Of a stretch of DNA of 59,231 bases, positions 19,030-27,381 are shown in pieces. The stretch is from positions 1 to 59,231 of the forward strand of contig JARKNX010000138.1 of NCBI GenBank assembly GCA_029976025.1. The letters are read 5' to 3'. The translations under genes and the position numbers were made by a program. Source of the DNA: Aggregatilineales bacterium (GTDB lineage Bacteria; Chloroflexota; Anaerolineae; Aggregatilineales; Ch27). Numbering within the stretch: the stretch's first letter is position 1; every line of letters begins with the position of its first letter. A model generated the notes under the pieces. That model saw only the letters and a list, made by a program, of their open reading frames with translations. It did no database searches and was not told where the DNA came from.

Positions 19030-20238
19030 TCACGGCAAGTCAGCCTGCGGCGCGCCCTCCCCCGCCGGAACAGGCCGGGAAGCCCGTTCGCGGAAGCCGA
19101 ACCGGGCGAACACAATCAGCCCGGTCAGGATGATCGCAGCCGCCACCCGGAACACCGTCACCGCCCCGACCGCGTCGTACAGGTGGCCGGCCAGGAGGAC
19201 ACCCGCCACCCGCCCCAGGCCGTACTGGGCGAACATGGACAGCACAGCCTGCGAGCTGGCGGCCAGCCCTTCCGGCGCAATCTGGCTGACATAGATGGTC
19301 GCTGCCGTCCACAGCGCCGAGAATGACAGGCCGTGCAGGAGCTGGAAGAGGCCGACCTGCCACGGCGCAATCGCCAGCGAGTAGCCCAGCGCCCGCACAA
19401 AAGAAGCTGTCACGGACATCAGGATCACCCCGCGCACCGAATAGCGGCGCAGCAGCCAGGGCGTCAGGAGGAAGATCGGCAGCTCGCTGAGGGTGGAGAG
19501 CAGGAAGATCACCCCGAGCTGGCTTTCATCGGCCCCCAGCGAGCGGGCGTAGAGGCCGTAGAAGTTGTCGTACATGGCGAAGCCCGTGCCGGCCAGGAAG
19601 ATCGCCGTCAGCAGGACGCGCCAGCGGTAGTCGCCGATGATCCGGCGCAGCCCGGCCAGGTAAGCCTGCGGCTCGCCGCGCCGGGGGATGGGCAGTCGCG
19701 AGGCCACCAGAGCCGCCATCGTAATCAGCACGGCGAAGATGATGAAGATGCTGCTCAGCCCGTGCCGGACGGCAATCTGGCCGGTGATGAACGACGACAG
19801 GCCAAAACCCACCGCGCCCCACACCCGCAGCCAGCCATAAAGCTGCCGCTCCTGATCGAGCATGGTCAGGATGGCGCTGTCGGCCAGGGGGATGATCGGG
19901 GCCAGGAAGAACATGTACCACAGGGTGAGCACGGCCAGCTCGCCGAAGCCGGTCGCGCCGGTCAGCAGCAGCGCCGGGAGCGCCGTGCCGAGCAGAGTCA
20001 GCGGCAGCAGGACGCGGTTCAGCCGCAGCCGGTCGGCCAGCCCGGTCCACATTGGCGCCGCGAACAGCGTCATCAGCGTGGGCAGCGCGGCCAGCACCCC
20101 GATCTGGCTGGAGGTCATGCCGGCGCTCTGATAAAAGAGGTTGAAGTACGGGTAAGTGGCGCCGCCGGCGGCGAAAAATGCCAGGTAAAAAGCGGAACCC
20201 AGCAGGCGTGCCCGGCGCGTGGAAGACACTGCGCTCAT
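19030..20238 (-). CDS. MFS transporter (MFS_1-like/HcaT-like family)
   Basis: 402 residues, 12 hydrophobic helices. The N-terminus (AFYLAFFAAGGATYPYFNLF) and the loop 2-3 region (APMWTGLADRLRLNRVLL) match the MFS_1_like group that includes HcaT/nucleoside-H+ symporter relatives. The start overlaps the end of cytidine deaminase (20235-20238, ATGA), so the two are co-translated; this coupling makes nucleoside transport an attractive guess, but no substrate residues can be identified by eye. Confidence 0.85.
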   Translation of the reverse strand: MSAVSSTRRARLLGSAFYLAFFAAGGATYPYFNLFYQSAGMTSSQIGVLAALPTLMTLFAAPMWTGLADRLRLNRVLLPLTLLGTALPALLLTGATGFGELAVLTLWYMFFLAPIIPLADSAILTMLDQERQLYGWLRVWGAVGFGLSSFITGQIAVRHGLSSIFIIFAVLITMAALVASRLPIPRRGEPQAYLAGLRRIIGDYRWRVLLTAIFLAGTGFAMYDNFYGLYARSLGADESQLGVIFLLSTLSELPIFLLTPWLLRRYSVRGVILMSVTASFVRALGYSLAIAPWQVGLFQLLHGLSFSALWTAATIYVSQIAPEGLAASSQAVLSMFAQYGLGRVAGVLLAGHLYDAVGAVTVFRVAAAIILTGLIVFARFGFRERASRPVPAGEGAPQADLP

Positions 20239-20639
20239 ACCAGGTGGGCCGGGCCGAAGCCGTGCGGCAGCAAATCGTACAGGGCGCCCTCGTGGACGAT
20301 GCGCCCGCCTTCGTCAGCCATGATCACGGTCAGCTCCGGCGCGAATTCGTACAGCACCTGCCGGCAGATACCACAGGGCGACCCTCCGTTGGCGGTCACC
20401 ACAGCGACTGCGACGAAATGGCGCTCCCCCTCGCTGACGGCCTTGACGACCGCCGTCCGTTCGGCGCATATGGTCGCCCCGAAGGTGGCGTTCTCCACAT
20501 TACAGCCAGTGACGATCCGGCCGTCCGGCAGCAGCAGGGCCGCCCCCACCCGATAGTTGGAATAGGGAGCATAGGCGCGCAGGCGGACTTCTTGCGCCGC
20601 GGCGATCAGAGCGCGGCGCACAGGTTCATCAAGCGGCAT
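20235..20639 (-). CDS. cdd: Cytidine deaminase
   Basis: 134 residues, the size of homotetrameric cytidine deaminases. Substrate motif GCNVEN (45-50), zinc and catalytic motif CAE (C58, E60) and second zinc motif PCGIC (C89, C92) are all intact. It hydrolyses cytidine/deoxycytidine to uridine/deoxyuridine for pyrimidine salvage in the cytosol. It precedes and overlaps an MFS transporter, a plausible salvage pair. Confidence 0.95.
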   Translation of the reverse strand: MPLDEPVRRALIAAAQEVRLRAYAPYSNYRVGAALLLPDGRIVTGCNVENATFGATICAERTAVVKAVSEGERHFVAVAVVTANGGSPCGICRQVLYEFAPELTVIMADEGGRIVHEGALYDLLPHGFGPAHLV

Positions 20640-20789
20640 AGTTCACGCTTTCGACAACACAGCGTATAAAACCGGAGAGCCTCATTGTAGCGCCGGATGC
20701 GCGTCCTCGCTAAACCTGCTAAAGATGGGTACAGCAAAAGCGGCTCGGCCAGCTTCTCTTTACGGCGGAAACGCCCGCTTCCCCCGCTT

Positions 20790-20870
20790 TTACCGTCCGA
20801 TATCCGGCAGCAGGCTCCCCTCCCGGACAACCAGGCCGTGCCGGAGTCCCTCGTTCGCGGCGCTGGCGGC
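20790..20870 (-). repeat. Displaced 3' end of alanine dehydrogenase gene (direct repeat copy A)
   Basis: On the minus strand this 81-base segment encodes the last 26 residues of Ald plus the TAA stop (ASAANEGLRHGLVVREGSLL then PDIGR). It matches 21571-21651 at 75 of 81 positions. Five of the six differences are synonymous third-position changes; one changes Leu to Pro. No other part of an ald gene is present here, so this is an orphan gene end lying beyond the vapBC-like module. Confidence 0.9.
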
Positions 20871-20916
20871 GCTCCTCACCCGGCAATCGAAGCATCCCAC
20901 AGTGATGCCCCGGGGG

Positions 20917-21327
20917 TCAGGTTATGTCTGCTTCCCAGTCTTCAATCTGTAGACTGGCTACTCTCGTGAATTCGCGGATGTTATGGGTCACCAGAACCAG
21001 CCCATTGGCCAGAGCAATCGCGACAACCATCAGATCATTGGGGCCGATCGGGGTTCCAGCCTGTTCAAGGTCGGCCCGGATTCGCCCATATAACGCGGCG
21101 GCGGCATCATCAAACGGCAGAGATACAAAACGTTCTACGAAAGCCTGTTGCCTTAGCAGTGTTATCTGCGGGGAGCGGCTCTTCATCGCACCAAAATACA
21201 GTTCTGCTTTAACAACAGAACATACCGCGATATCCGATTCAGATATCCTGCGAAGGCGTTCTGAGATTGCCTGTGAGCGCTGGTTCAGATGACGGATGCA
21301 GGTGTTAGTATCGAGCAAGTATTTCAT
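20917..21327 (-). CDS. vapC: PIN-domain ribonuclease toxin (VapC family)
   Basis: 136 residues. PIN-domain acidic residues are visible: D6 in MKYLLDTNTC, E42 in VVKAELYFGAMKS, D98 in GPNDLMVVAIAL; the T114-H115-N116 motif (LVTHN) completes the fold. VapC toxins are Mg-dependent RNases that cleave tRNA or rRNA when not bound by antitoxin. Its ATG overlaps the stop of the upstream small gene, as in TA operons. The codons and base composition are somewhat less GC-rich than in the neighbours, and the pair lies between two copies of the ald 3' end. Confidence 0.92.
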   Translation of the reverse strand: MKYLLDTNTCIRHLNQRSQAISERLRRISESDIAVCSVVKAELYFGAMKSRSPQITLLRQQAFVERFVSLPFDDAAAALYGRIRADLEQAGTPIGPNDLMVVAIALANGLVLVTHNIREFTRVASLQIEDWEADIT

Positions 21328-21551
21328 TCCAGTAGCTCGCGCTCTTCATAGTCGCCCTGCGGCCAGCGCTGGATGGGATCGTCAGCCAGGATGCCAGCAG
21401 TACGATTGATAAATTCCTGCCAGGGCATCCGGCGAAATGCCTCAACTTCCAGATCGTGCTTCAACTCTGCACTGATAAGCTCCAACAATCGCGCCTTTTC
21501 GATGAGCGACAACCGGTTAGCCAGCATCACCACCTGATCAAAGAGTGTCAC
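21324..21551 (-). CDS. Putative VapB-type antitoxin
   Basis: 75 residues from GTG 21551, chosen because GGAGGTG lies about six bases upstream; longer readings would run back into the ald gene region. The protein is small and acidic at its C-terminus (DYEERELLE), with a helix-rich N-terminal half (LANRLSLIEKARLLELI). I do not recognise a specific DNA-binding fold, so the antitoxin role is inferred from size, order and the 4-base overlap with the PIN toxin. Confidence 0.7.
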   Translation of the reverse strand: MTLFDQVVMLANRLSLIEKARLLELISAELKHDLEVEAFRRMPWQEFINRTAGILADDPIQRWPQGDYEERELLE

Positions 21552-21570
21552 GTTCCCACCTCCCCGCCTT

Positions 21571-21651
21571 TTACCGCCCGATATCCAGCAGCAGGCTGCC
21601 CTCCCGGACGACCAGGCCGTGCCGGAGACCCTCATTCGCGGCGCTGGCGGC
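21571..21651 (-). repeat. 3' end of ald (direct repeat copy B, functional copy)
   Basis: Last 26 codons and stop of the intact ald gene. Pairs with the copy at 20790-20870, the two bracketing the vapBC-like module. Some similarity continues past the stop into a G-rich stretch that supplies the antitoxin ribosome binding site. Confidence 0.9.
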
Positions 21652-22650
21652 CTCCAGGCCCTCCTCCACGACCTGGCTGATATACGGCCAGGCCGCGTTG
21701 AGGAAGGCGTGCGTCGCCGTCCGCCCGACGACGCCGGGCACATTCAGCACGCAGTAGTGGTTGACGCCCTCCGCCACAAAGATCGGCTGGTCGTGGCTGG
21801 TCGGCCGGCTGGTCTCCACACAGCCGCCCTGATCGATGCTCATGTCGATGATCAGGGAGCCGGGGCGCATGGAGCGCACCATATCGCGGGTGATGATGAT
21901 CGGCGCGCGCTGGCCCGATATCTGCACCGCGCCCACCAGCACATCGGCGAATCGGCACACGCGCTGCAAATTGAAGTCGTGGGAGACCATAGTGGTGAGC
22001 TGACCCTGGAAGCACTCATGCGCATTCTGCAGCACATGCAGATCGCGATCCATCAGGATCACCCGCGCCCCGTTGCGCAGGAAGGCTTCGGCGGCGCTGC
22101 TGCCGACCACGCCCGCCCCGACAATCACGACATCGGCCGGGGGCACGCCCGCCGTCCCGCCCAGGAGGATGCCCTTGCCGCCGCGGTTGTTCTGCAGGAA
22201 CTGCGCCGCCACCTGGGCGCACATCTGCCCGCCAATCTGGCTGAGCGGGTACAGCACCGGCAGCCGGCCATCAGGACTCTGGATCAGCTCGAAAGCCACA
22301 ACGGAGACGCCCCGCTCCAGCAGCGCCCGGCGGTGACTCTCGTGCATCGAGGCCAGCAGCACGAAGGACATCAGAGTCTGGCCGGGCCGCATCAGGGCGA
22401 TCTCGTCCATCGTCGGGCGCTGCACCTTGAGCACCAGGTCGGCCCGGCGGAACGGCTCATCGTGGGTGTAAGCCAGCCGCGCGCCGGCCTGCTCATATTC
22501 AGCATCGGAGAAGCCGCTGCCCAGCCCGGCCCCGGCTTCGATATAGCAGGTATGGCCGCGCGCCGTCAGGATGGAGACCCCGGCCGGAGTCATGCCGACG
22601 CGGTATTCGTCAGATTGCAGCTCTTTGGGGATGCCAATAGTCAGGGCCAT
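21571..22650 (-). CDS. ald: Alanine dehydrogenase
   Basis: 359 residues from ATG 22650, which has GGAGG seven bases upstream; a 13-codon extension to 22689 lacks support. The N-terminus MALTIGIPKELQSDEYRVG is typical, substrate residues lie in VLKVQRP and SMHESHRRAL, the NAD-binding motif is VVIVGAGVVGSSAAEAF, and the late VNHYCVLNVPG motif is intact. It interconverts L-alanine and pyruvate plus ammonia with NAD. The last 26 codons are duplicated beyond the downstream vapBC pair, so the present 3' end may be a replacement. Confidence 0.95.
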   Translation of the reverse strand: MALTIGIPKELQSDEYRVGMTPAGVSILTARGHTCYIEAGAGLGSGFSDAEYEQAGARLAYTHDEPFRRADLVLKVQRPTMDEIALMRPGQTLMSFVLLASMHESHRRALLERGVSVVAFELIQSPDGRLPVLYPLSQIGGQMCAQVAAQFLQNNRGGKGILLGGTAGVPPADVVIVGAGVVGSSAAEAFLRNGARVILMDRDLHVLQNAHECFQGQLTTMVSHDFNLQRVCRFADVLVGAVQISGQRAPIIITRDMVRSMRPGSLIIDMSIDQGGCVETSRPTSHDQPIFVAEGVNHYCVLNVPGVVGRTATHAFLNAAWPYISQVVEEGLEAASAANEGLRHGLVVREGSLLLDIGR

Positions 22651-22921
22651 GCCCGGTCCTCCCGGCGCGGCAGGCGCGCGTATACACAATCTACAGGCGG
22701 TATGCGCCCCATTCTACCGCAGATCAGGCAGCAGGGAGTGACCAATGAGGAACGGAGAGCAGGGAAAGCGCGAAGCGTGGGGGCACAGAAGGCGCAAATG
22801 AAATGGGGAGGGGCGGGCGGCGCTTCCCTGTTTCTCCGCCCCGGGGGTATACTACAGGCGGACTGTCCGGCAGGAACAGCCTTCTGTTTTGTCCATGATG
22901 AGTCAACCGGGGAGCGAACGT

Positions 22922-24139
22922 ATGGCTACACTCTCTTCCACCCAGCTTGCCCACCAGGCGCTGGAAAGCGGCGGCGGCGTTGTCCGCCTGATGCCCAACT
23001 GGGTCCCGCGCTCATTCTGCGTGCCGGGGCGGCGGCTGCGGCTGCACCCGAACGATCTGTACGCGCTGGGCGCGTCGCGCGGCGGCATTGACGAGCGCTG
23101 GTTCTCCTCCACCACGCGGGCCGATAACGGCCCCGGCACGCCCGAAGATGAAGGTCTGAGCTACATCTATGTTGACGCCGGGCACAAGGTCACCCTGCTG
23201 GAGGCGCTGGAAGCCCTGGGCGCGGATTTTCTGGGCCAGGACGTGCTGGACCGCTACGGCGGCTGGGTGATGTACAGCAAATTCTTCGATAACATGTACC
23301 CGCTGCCGCACCATCTCCACCAGAATGACGAGAAAGCCGCCGATGTCGGGATGCTCGGCAAACCGGAAGCCTACTTTTTCCCGGCGCAGTACAACTTCGC
23401 CCTCAACACCTTCCCCTACACCTTCTTCGGGCTGGAGCCGGGCACGACGCCGGAACAGGTGATCGACTGCCTCAAGCGCTGGGAGGAAGGTGACAACGGC
23501 ATTCTGGGCATCTCCAAAGCCTACCGGCTGGAAGTCGATACCGGCTGGTACGTGCCGCCGGGCATCCTGCACGCGCCGGGCACGCTGTGCACCTACGAGC
23601 CGCAGCGGGCCAGCGACGTGTTCTCCATGTGGCAGTCGCTGGTGGCCGACTACCAGGTCGTTGACCGGAGCATGCTGGTCAGGAATGTGCCGCAGGATAA
23701 GCACTACGACTACGACTACCTGCTCTCGCTGCTGGACTGGGAAGCCAATGTCGATCCGACATTCAAGAAGAATCACTATCTGGCGCCTGTCCCGACCGGC
23801 CCGGCTGATGCCGAAGCGGCCGGCTACCGCGCGGAATGGGTGGTTTACGGCAGCGAGTGGTTCAGCGCCAAACGGCTGACAGTGCTGCCGGGCCGGACGG
23901 TCAAAGTCTCCGAGCCGGTCGGCTACGGCACGATCTGCATCCAGGGCAGCGGCCGGTTCGGCACCCACACGGTCGCCGCGCCGACGCTGATCCGCTTCGG
24001 CCAGATGACGGAGGACGAATTCTTCGTCAGCGTCGGGGCGGCCAGGGCCGGCGTGACCATCGCCAACCACAGCGCGGACGAGCCGCTGGTTATGCTCCAG
24101 CACTTCAACCCCGGCCATCCGGACGTCCCGGCGCTGTAG
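22922..24139 (+). CDS. Cupin-fold protein, phosphomannose-isomerase-like
   Basis: 405 residues from ATG 22922 (GGGGAG upstream; an ATG at 22898 is also open). A first metal-type cluster is PLPHHLHQND, and a second is PPGILHAPGTLCTYEPQ, arranged as in type I mannose-6-phosphate isomerase-like cupins. A second cupin-like domain occupies the C-terminal third. Enzymatic activity is unproven; sugar isomerisation or metal-dependent oxygenation are both possible. A likely -10 (TATACT) lies at 22848. Divergent from ald. Confidence 0.65.
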   Translation: MATLSSTQLAHQALESGGGVVRLMPNWVPRSFCVPGRRLRLHPNDLYALGASRGGIDERWFSSTTRADNGPGTPEDEGLSYIYVDAGHKVTLLEALEALGADFLGQDVLDRYGGWVMYSKFFDNMYPLPHHLHQNDEKAADVGMLGKPEAYFFPAQYNFALNTFPYTFFGLEPGTTPEQVIDCLKRWEEGDNGILGISKAYRLEVDTGWYVPPGILHAPGTLCTYEPQRASDVFSMWQSLVADYQVVDRSMLVRNVPQDKHYDYDYLLSLLDWEANVDPTFKKNHYLAPVPTGPADAEAAGYRAEWVVYGSEWFSAKRLTVLPGRTVKVSEPVGYGTICIQGSGRFGTHTVAAPTLIRFGQMTEDEFFVSVGAARAGVTIANHSADEPLVMLQHFNPGHPDVPAL

Positions 24140-24151
24140 CGTCACCCTGTC

Positions 24152-24200
24152 CCTCACCCCCGGCCCTTCTCCATCAATGGGGGCAGGGCCGGGGGTGAGG
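24152..24200. repeat. GC-rich hairpin with 16-bp perfect stem (CCTCACCCC-type dispersed palindrome)
   Basis: Arms CCTCACCCCCGGCCCT (24152-24167) and its exact complement (24185-24200) around a 17-base loop. It sits just after the cupin stop and could end its transcript, but there is no T tract. Related CCTCACCCC/GGGTGAGG elements occur near 45195, 58160 and 59180. Confidence 0.75.
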
Positions 24201-24271
24201 TCGCCGCGTGTTGAGGCTGACGGCCTGTGTATGCAACATGCCGGAAGCGAAAATCGAGGAGAGAATCTCTC

Positions 24272-25891
24272 ATGAAGAAGACGCTCTGGCTGGCGGGGAT
24301 TATTGTTGTTGTTCTTGGCGTCGGGGCGCTCGCCGGGGCACAGCCCGCCCTGGCCGAGCCTGACAGCGAGGCGTTCATAGCGGCCCACTTTCATTTGCAG
24401 GACACTTACTCCCGGGTCCTGTGCGTCTCGCAGGACGGCACCTGTCCCGGGGAAATCACCGTTGCTGTGCCGTGCCTGACTTCAGCCTGTTCGCACCCGG
24501 CGCAGCGCTACACCATCGCCGAAGATTTCGACACAATTCAGGCGGCGGCGGAGACAGCCCGGCCCGGCGACCTGATCATCATCATGCCGGGGCGCTACCG
24601 CGGCGTGAATATCGAGTCCGCCGGCGGCGAAGAGGGCGCGTACATACACTTCCTGGGCTGGGGCGCGCCCGGCACTGTCATTATCGACAGCACCGCCGAC
24701 CCCGATCGGCGCTGGCTGCGCCACCACTTCTACTTCGTCGAAGTTCATCACTACATCGTACAAAACCTGGCATTTGAAAACGCCGCGAACGGCGCCGGCA
24801 TCTTCTTCACGGGCTACTTCAGCGAGACCGGACAGTTCTCCCACCACCTCATCGTCATGGATGTGTACAGCCACGACAACGGAAAGTGGGGGCTGCACAC
24901 GACTTCGGCCAGCTACCTGCTCATCCAGGATTCGATCTTCACTGGCTCCCGCGGGGAGCACGGCGTCTACCTCTCCGGCTCAGGCGACGACATGCTGATC
25001 CGGCGCAATGTGTTTCAGGGCAATCGCGCCGCCGGGCTGCAGATCAACGCCGATCCCTATATGGCCACCGAAGAGCTGTTTTACTGGCTGGTCAACGCTG
25101 ATGGCGACACCTGCGGCTGGTCTGAGGATGATCTCGATGCGGCGACCTGGCACGAAATCAAAAGCTGCTACGACAGCCAGGGGCTGCCCGACCTGGGCGC
25201 ATTCATCGAAGACGGCGTCAGCGAGCGCATTATCATCGAGCAGAATGTGATCACGGCCAACGGCGAAATCGGCGGAGCCGGGATCAATCTGGCGTCGGTC
25301 CGCAGCGCCGCGGTGCGCAACAACCTGATCTACGGCAACGGCGCGGCCGGGATCGCCTGCTGGGACGACGGATACGCGGAGAGCAAGGGGCTGCCGGAGT
25401 CGCCGTTCGGCTGTCAGAATGTCCGGGTAGCCAACAATACGATTGTCGATGAAAGGGGCAACCGCGGCGCGCTCATCCTCACCCATGATGCCCGCGCTAT
25501 GCAGGTGCACAACAACATCATTATCCGGGACCGCTTCGACGCCTACGAAATCGCAGAAAATTCCGGCGTCGGGCTGCGCTCCGGGGCCAACTATTACTCC
25601 AGCCAGTACATTGAAGATTCGCCCGGCTTCAGCGGTGAAGAGGCGTCGTTCACCGGCTTCAGTGTGGACGAGGCGCTAAGCCAGTTTGTGGGCGCGGGCT
25701 TCGCCCCCTGGGTGCTGGAAACTGGCGCCTTCCCGATCCTGAATCCCGACCGCCCCGACTACCATCCGCTGCCGGATTCAGTGCTGGCGGCGGGCGGCAA
25801 CCCCGCCTTCGCCCCGGCACTGGATGCCGCTGGCAGCCCGCGCACAGGGCGCGAGATCGGCGCGCTGGCCGCTGGGGGCGATCAGAGATAA
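24272..25891 (+). CDS. Secreted right-handed parallel beta-helix protein
   Basis: 539 residues from ATG 24272 (GAGGAG upstream). Signal peptide about 1-26, ending ALAEP. After a short Cys-containing segment, the stretch YTIAEDFDTIQAAAETARPG then GDLIIIMPGRYRG is the classic start of a beta-helix, followed by repeating coils rich in N/G (ENAANGAGIFF, RNNLIYGNGAAGIACW, VANNTIVDERG). Such folds are found in polysaccharide lyases, hydrolases and adhesins; no catalytic set can be assigned. Second beta-helix protein lies at 45533. Confidence 0.8.
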   Translation: MKKTLWLAGIIVVVLGVGALAGAQPALAEPDSEAFIAAHFHLQDTYSRVLCVSQDGTCPGEITVAVPCLTSACSHPAQRYTIAEDFDTIQAAAETARPGDLIIIMPGRYRGVNIESAGGEEGAYIHFLGWGAPGTVIIDSTADPDRRWLRHHFYFVEVHHYIVQNLAFENAANGAGIFFTGYFSETGQFSHHLIVMDVYSHDNGKWGLHTTSASYLLIQDSIFTGSRGEHGVYLSGSGDDMLIRRNVFQGNRAAGLQINADPYMATEELFYWLVNADGDTCGWSEDDLDAATWHEIKSCYDSQGLPDLGAFIEDGVSERIIIEQNVITANGEIGGAGINLASVRSAAVRNNLIYGNGAAGIACWDDGYAESKGLPESPFGCQNVRVANNTIVDERGNRGALILTHDARAMQVHNNIIIRDRFDAYEIAENSGVGLRSGANYYSSQYIEDSPGFSGEEASFTGFSVDEALSQFVGAGFAPWVLETGAFPILNPDRPDYHPLPDSVLAAGGNPAFAPALDAAGSPRTGREIGALAAGGDQR

Positions 25892-25907
25892 ACGCAGGAG
25901 TGAGGAT

Positions 25908-26720
25908 CTACTTCAGCGCCTGGCTGGCCTCGTCCAGCGTCAGGAAGTCGGCCGCCCGCCCGCGCCCGCGCAGCATATCGGCCAGCCGCGCCGCCGGCGG
26001 GATGGGCGCACCGATGCTGTCCAGATAGGCGATCTCGCGGAAGAGATCGCGCGGCGGGGCGTCGCGGGTGATCCGCCCTTCGTGCAGGACCAGGGCGCGC
26101 TCCGCGCAGGCGACAATCGCCTCCGCCTCGTTTTCGGCCATGATCACGGTCATGGGGTGCGCCCGGCGCAGGTCAGCCAGCGCGGCCAGCACATCATCCT
26201 GCCCGATCGGGTCCAGGCCGGAAGTCGGCTCGTCCAGCAGCAGCACGTCGGGGTGCATCGCCAGCGCCGCCGCCAGCGCCACGCGCTTCTGCTGCCCGCC
26301 GGAGAGCATCCCCGGCACAGCTTCCCGCAGCGCGGCGATATCCATAGCCTCCAGCGCCCAGTCCAGCCGCCGCTCGATCTCGGCGACTGGCAGCCCCAGA
26401 TTCTCCATCCCCCAGGCGATCTCGGCCTCCACCGTCGCGCTGAAGAGCTGCGAATCGGTCTCCTGAAAGACCATGCCGGCCCGCCCCTGTACGCGCACAG
26501 TCCCGGACAGGCGGCCTTTGGTCAGGCGGGGAGCCAGCCCGGCCATGATCAGGAGCAGCGTGGTTTTGCCCGCGCCATTGGGGCCGATCAGACCGATGAA
26601 CTCCCCCGGCCGGACGGCCAGGTGCAGCCCGTCCAGCACGCGCACCGGGGCGCCATCCGGCAGCACCGGCGGATAAGCAAAGCTCACATTTTCCAGCAGG
26701 ATGGCGGGTTCGTCCGGCAT
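25908..26720 (-). CDS. Energy-coupling factor (ECF/CbiO-type) ABC ATPase
   Basis: 270 residues from ATG 26720, preferred over GTG 26729 because GAGGTG is well spaced. Walker A GPNGAGKTT (46-54), Q-loop MVFQETDSQLF with the DSQLF/DDQ-like motif of ECF ATPases, signature LSGGQQKR, Walker B LLLDEPTSGLDP, and a switch region where the usual His is in an Asn-containing MAENEAEA. Normally paired with a second ATPase, EcfT and a substrate-binding S component for vitamin or metal uptake; none of these is adjacent here. Confidence 0.85.
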   Translation of the reverse strand: MPDEPAILLENVSFAYPPVLPDGAPVRVLDGLHLAVRPGEFIGLIGPNGAGKTTLLLIMAGLAPRLTKGRLSGTVRVQGRAGMVFQETDSQLFSATVEAEIAWGMENLGLPVAEIERRLDWALEAMDIAALREAVPGMLSGGQQKRVALAAALAMHPDVLLLDEPTSGLDPIGQDDVLAALADLRRAHPMTVIMAENEAEAIVACAERALVLHEGRITRDAPPRDLFREIAYLDSIGAPIPPAARLADMLRGRGRAADFLTLDEASQALK

Positions 26721-26840
26721 ATGCCTCACCTCTGACGAGAAGCCGGGGGCAGCGGAGGACGGGGGAGCGGGCAGCCAGGCCAGCAGAGGCCGCTCTCTAC
26801 CCCCCCCCCGCTTTTATACATGCGCAGGGCGCCGCGGCGA

Positions 26841-27215
26841 TCAGATAATGATCAGCAGGCCCACTACGAAGCTCACCAGCCAGGAAACCACGGCGATGGC
26901 GACGGCGGCGACCAGCGCGCCGACAAAGCCCTCCACCTGCAGGCCGGGCACGATGCGGGCGCTGAGCAGCAGCACTATCGCCGCGATGATCAGGTGAATG
27001 ATCGCGCCGAGAAAGCCGCCGCCTATGGAGATGCCCAGCAGCCCGAGCAGCCAGATGATCAGGGCGCTCACCACCGCAATGACGATGGCGGCGATGAAGG
27101 CCGTGCCAAAGCTGTTAACCGACAGGCCCAGCCCCAGCTTGCCCACGATCCAGATCACGAAGCCGGCGATCAGCGCCGACAGTACCACACTCACCAGCAG
27201 ACTCAGAAAAGCCAT
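26841..27215 (-). CDS. Small membrane protein, phage_holin_4_2-like
   Basis: 124 residues almost wholly hydrophobic, four membrane helices separated by Gly/Ser turns (GLSVNSFGTAFIAAI, GISIGGGFLGAIIH, QVEGFVGALVAAVA). This matches the widespread Phage_holin_4_2/YvlD-type membrane family, which is usually chromosomal and of unknown role despite its name. It is preceded on the left by a C tract (26803-26811). Confidence 0.7.
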   Translation of the reverse strand: MAFLSLLVSVVLSALIAGFVIWIVGKLGLGLSVNSFGTAFIAAIVIAVVSALIIWLLGLLGISIGGGFLGAIIHLIIAAIVLLLSARIVPGLQVEGFVGALVAAVAIAVVSWLVSFVVGLLIII

Positions 27216-27314
27216 ATTTTCCCCCGTATCTGCGACATGCCGCTACAACAACTCTATCGGATTAAGCAGACCTTCCCCACATTATCCCCGATCTCGCGCT
27301 CACCTCCTTTTTGA

Positions 27315-27359
27315 GTTAAAGAAAATGTCCCTCCCCGTCAATCAATTCGGGGAGGGACA
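27315..27359 (-). terminator. Rho-independent terminator for the gene at 27382-29115
   Basis: Twelve-bp perfect stem (27326-27337 with 27348-27359; TGTCCCTCCCCG and complement) with a ten-base loop. Read leftward it is followed by a T-rich tail (TTTTCTTT), the expected layout just after the leftward stop at 27382. Confidence 0.85.
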
Positions 27360-27381
27360 GCCCGGACACCGGCAAGCACGT

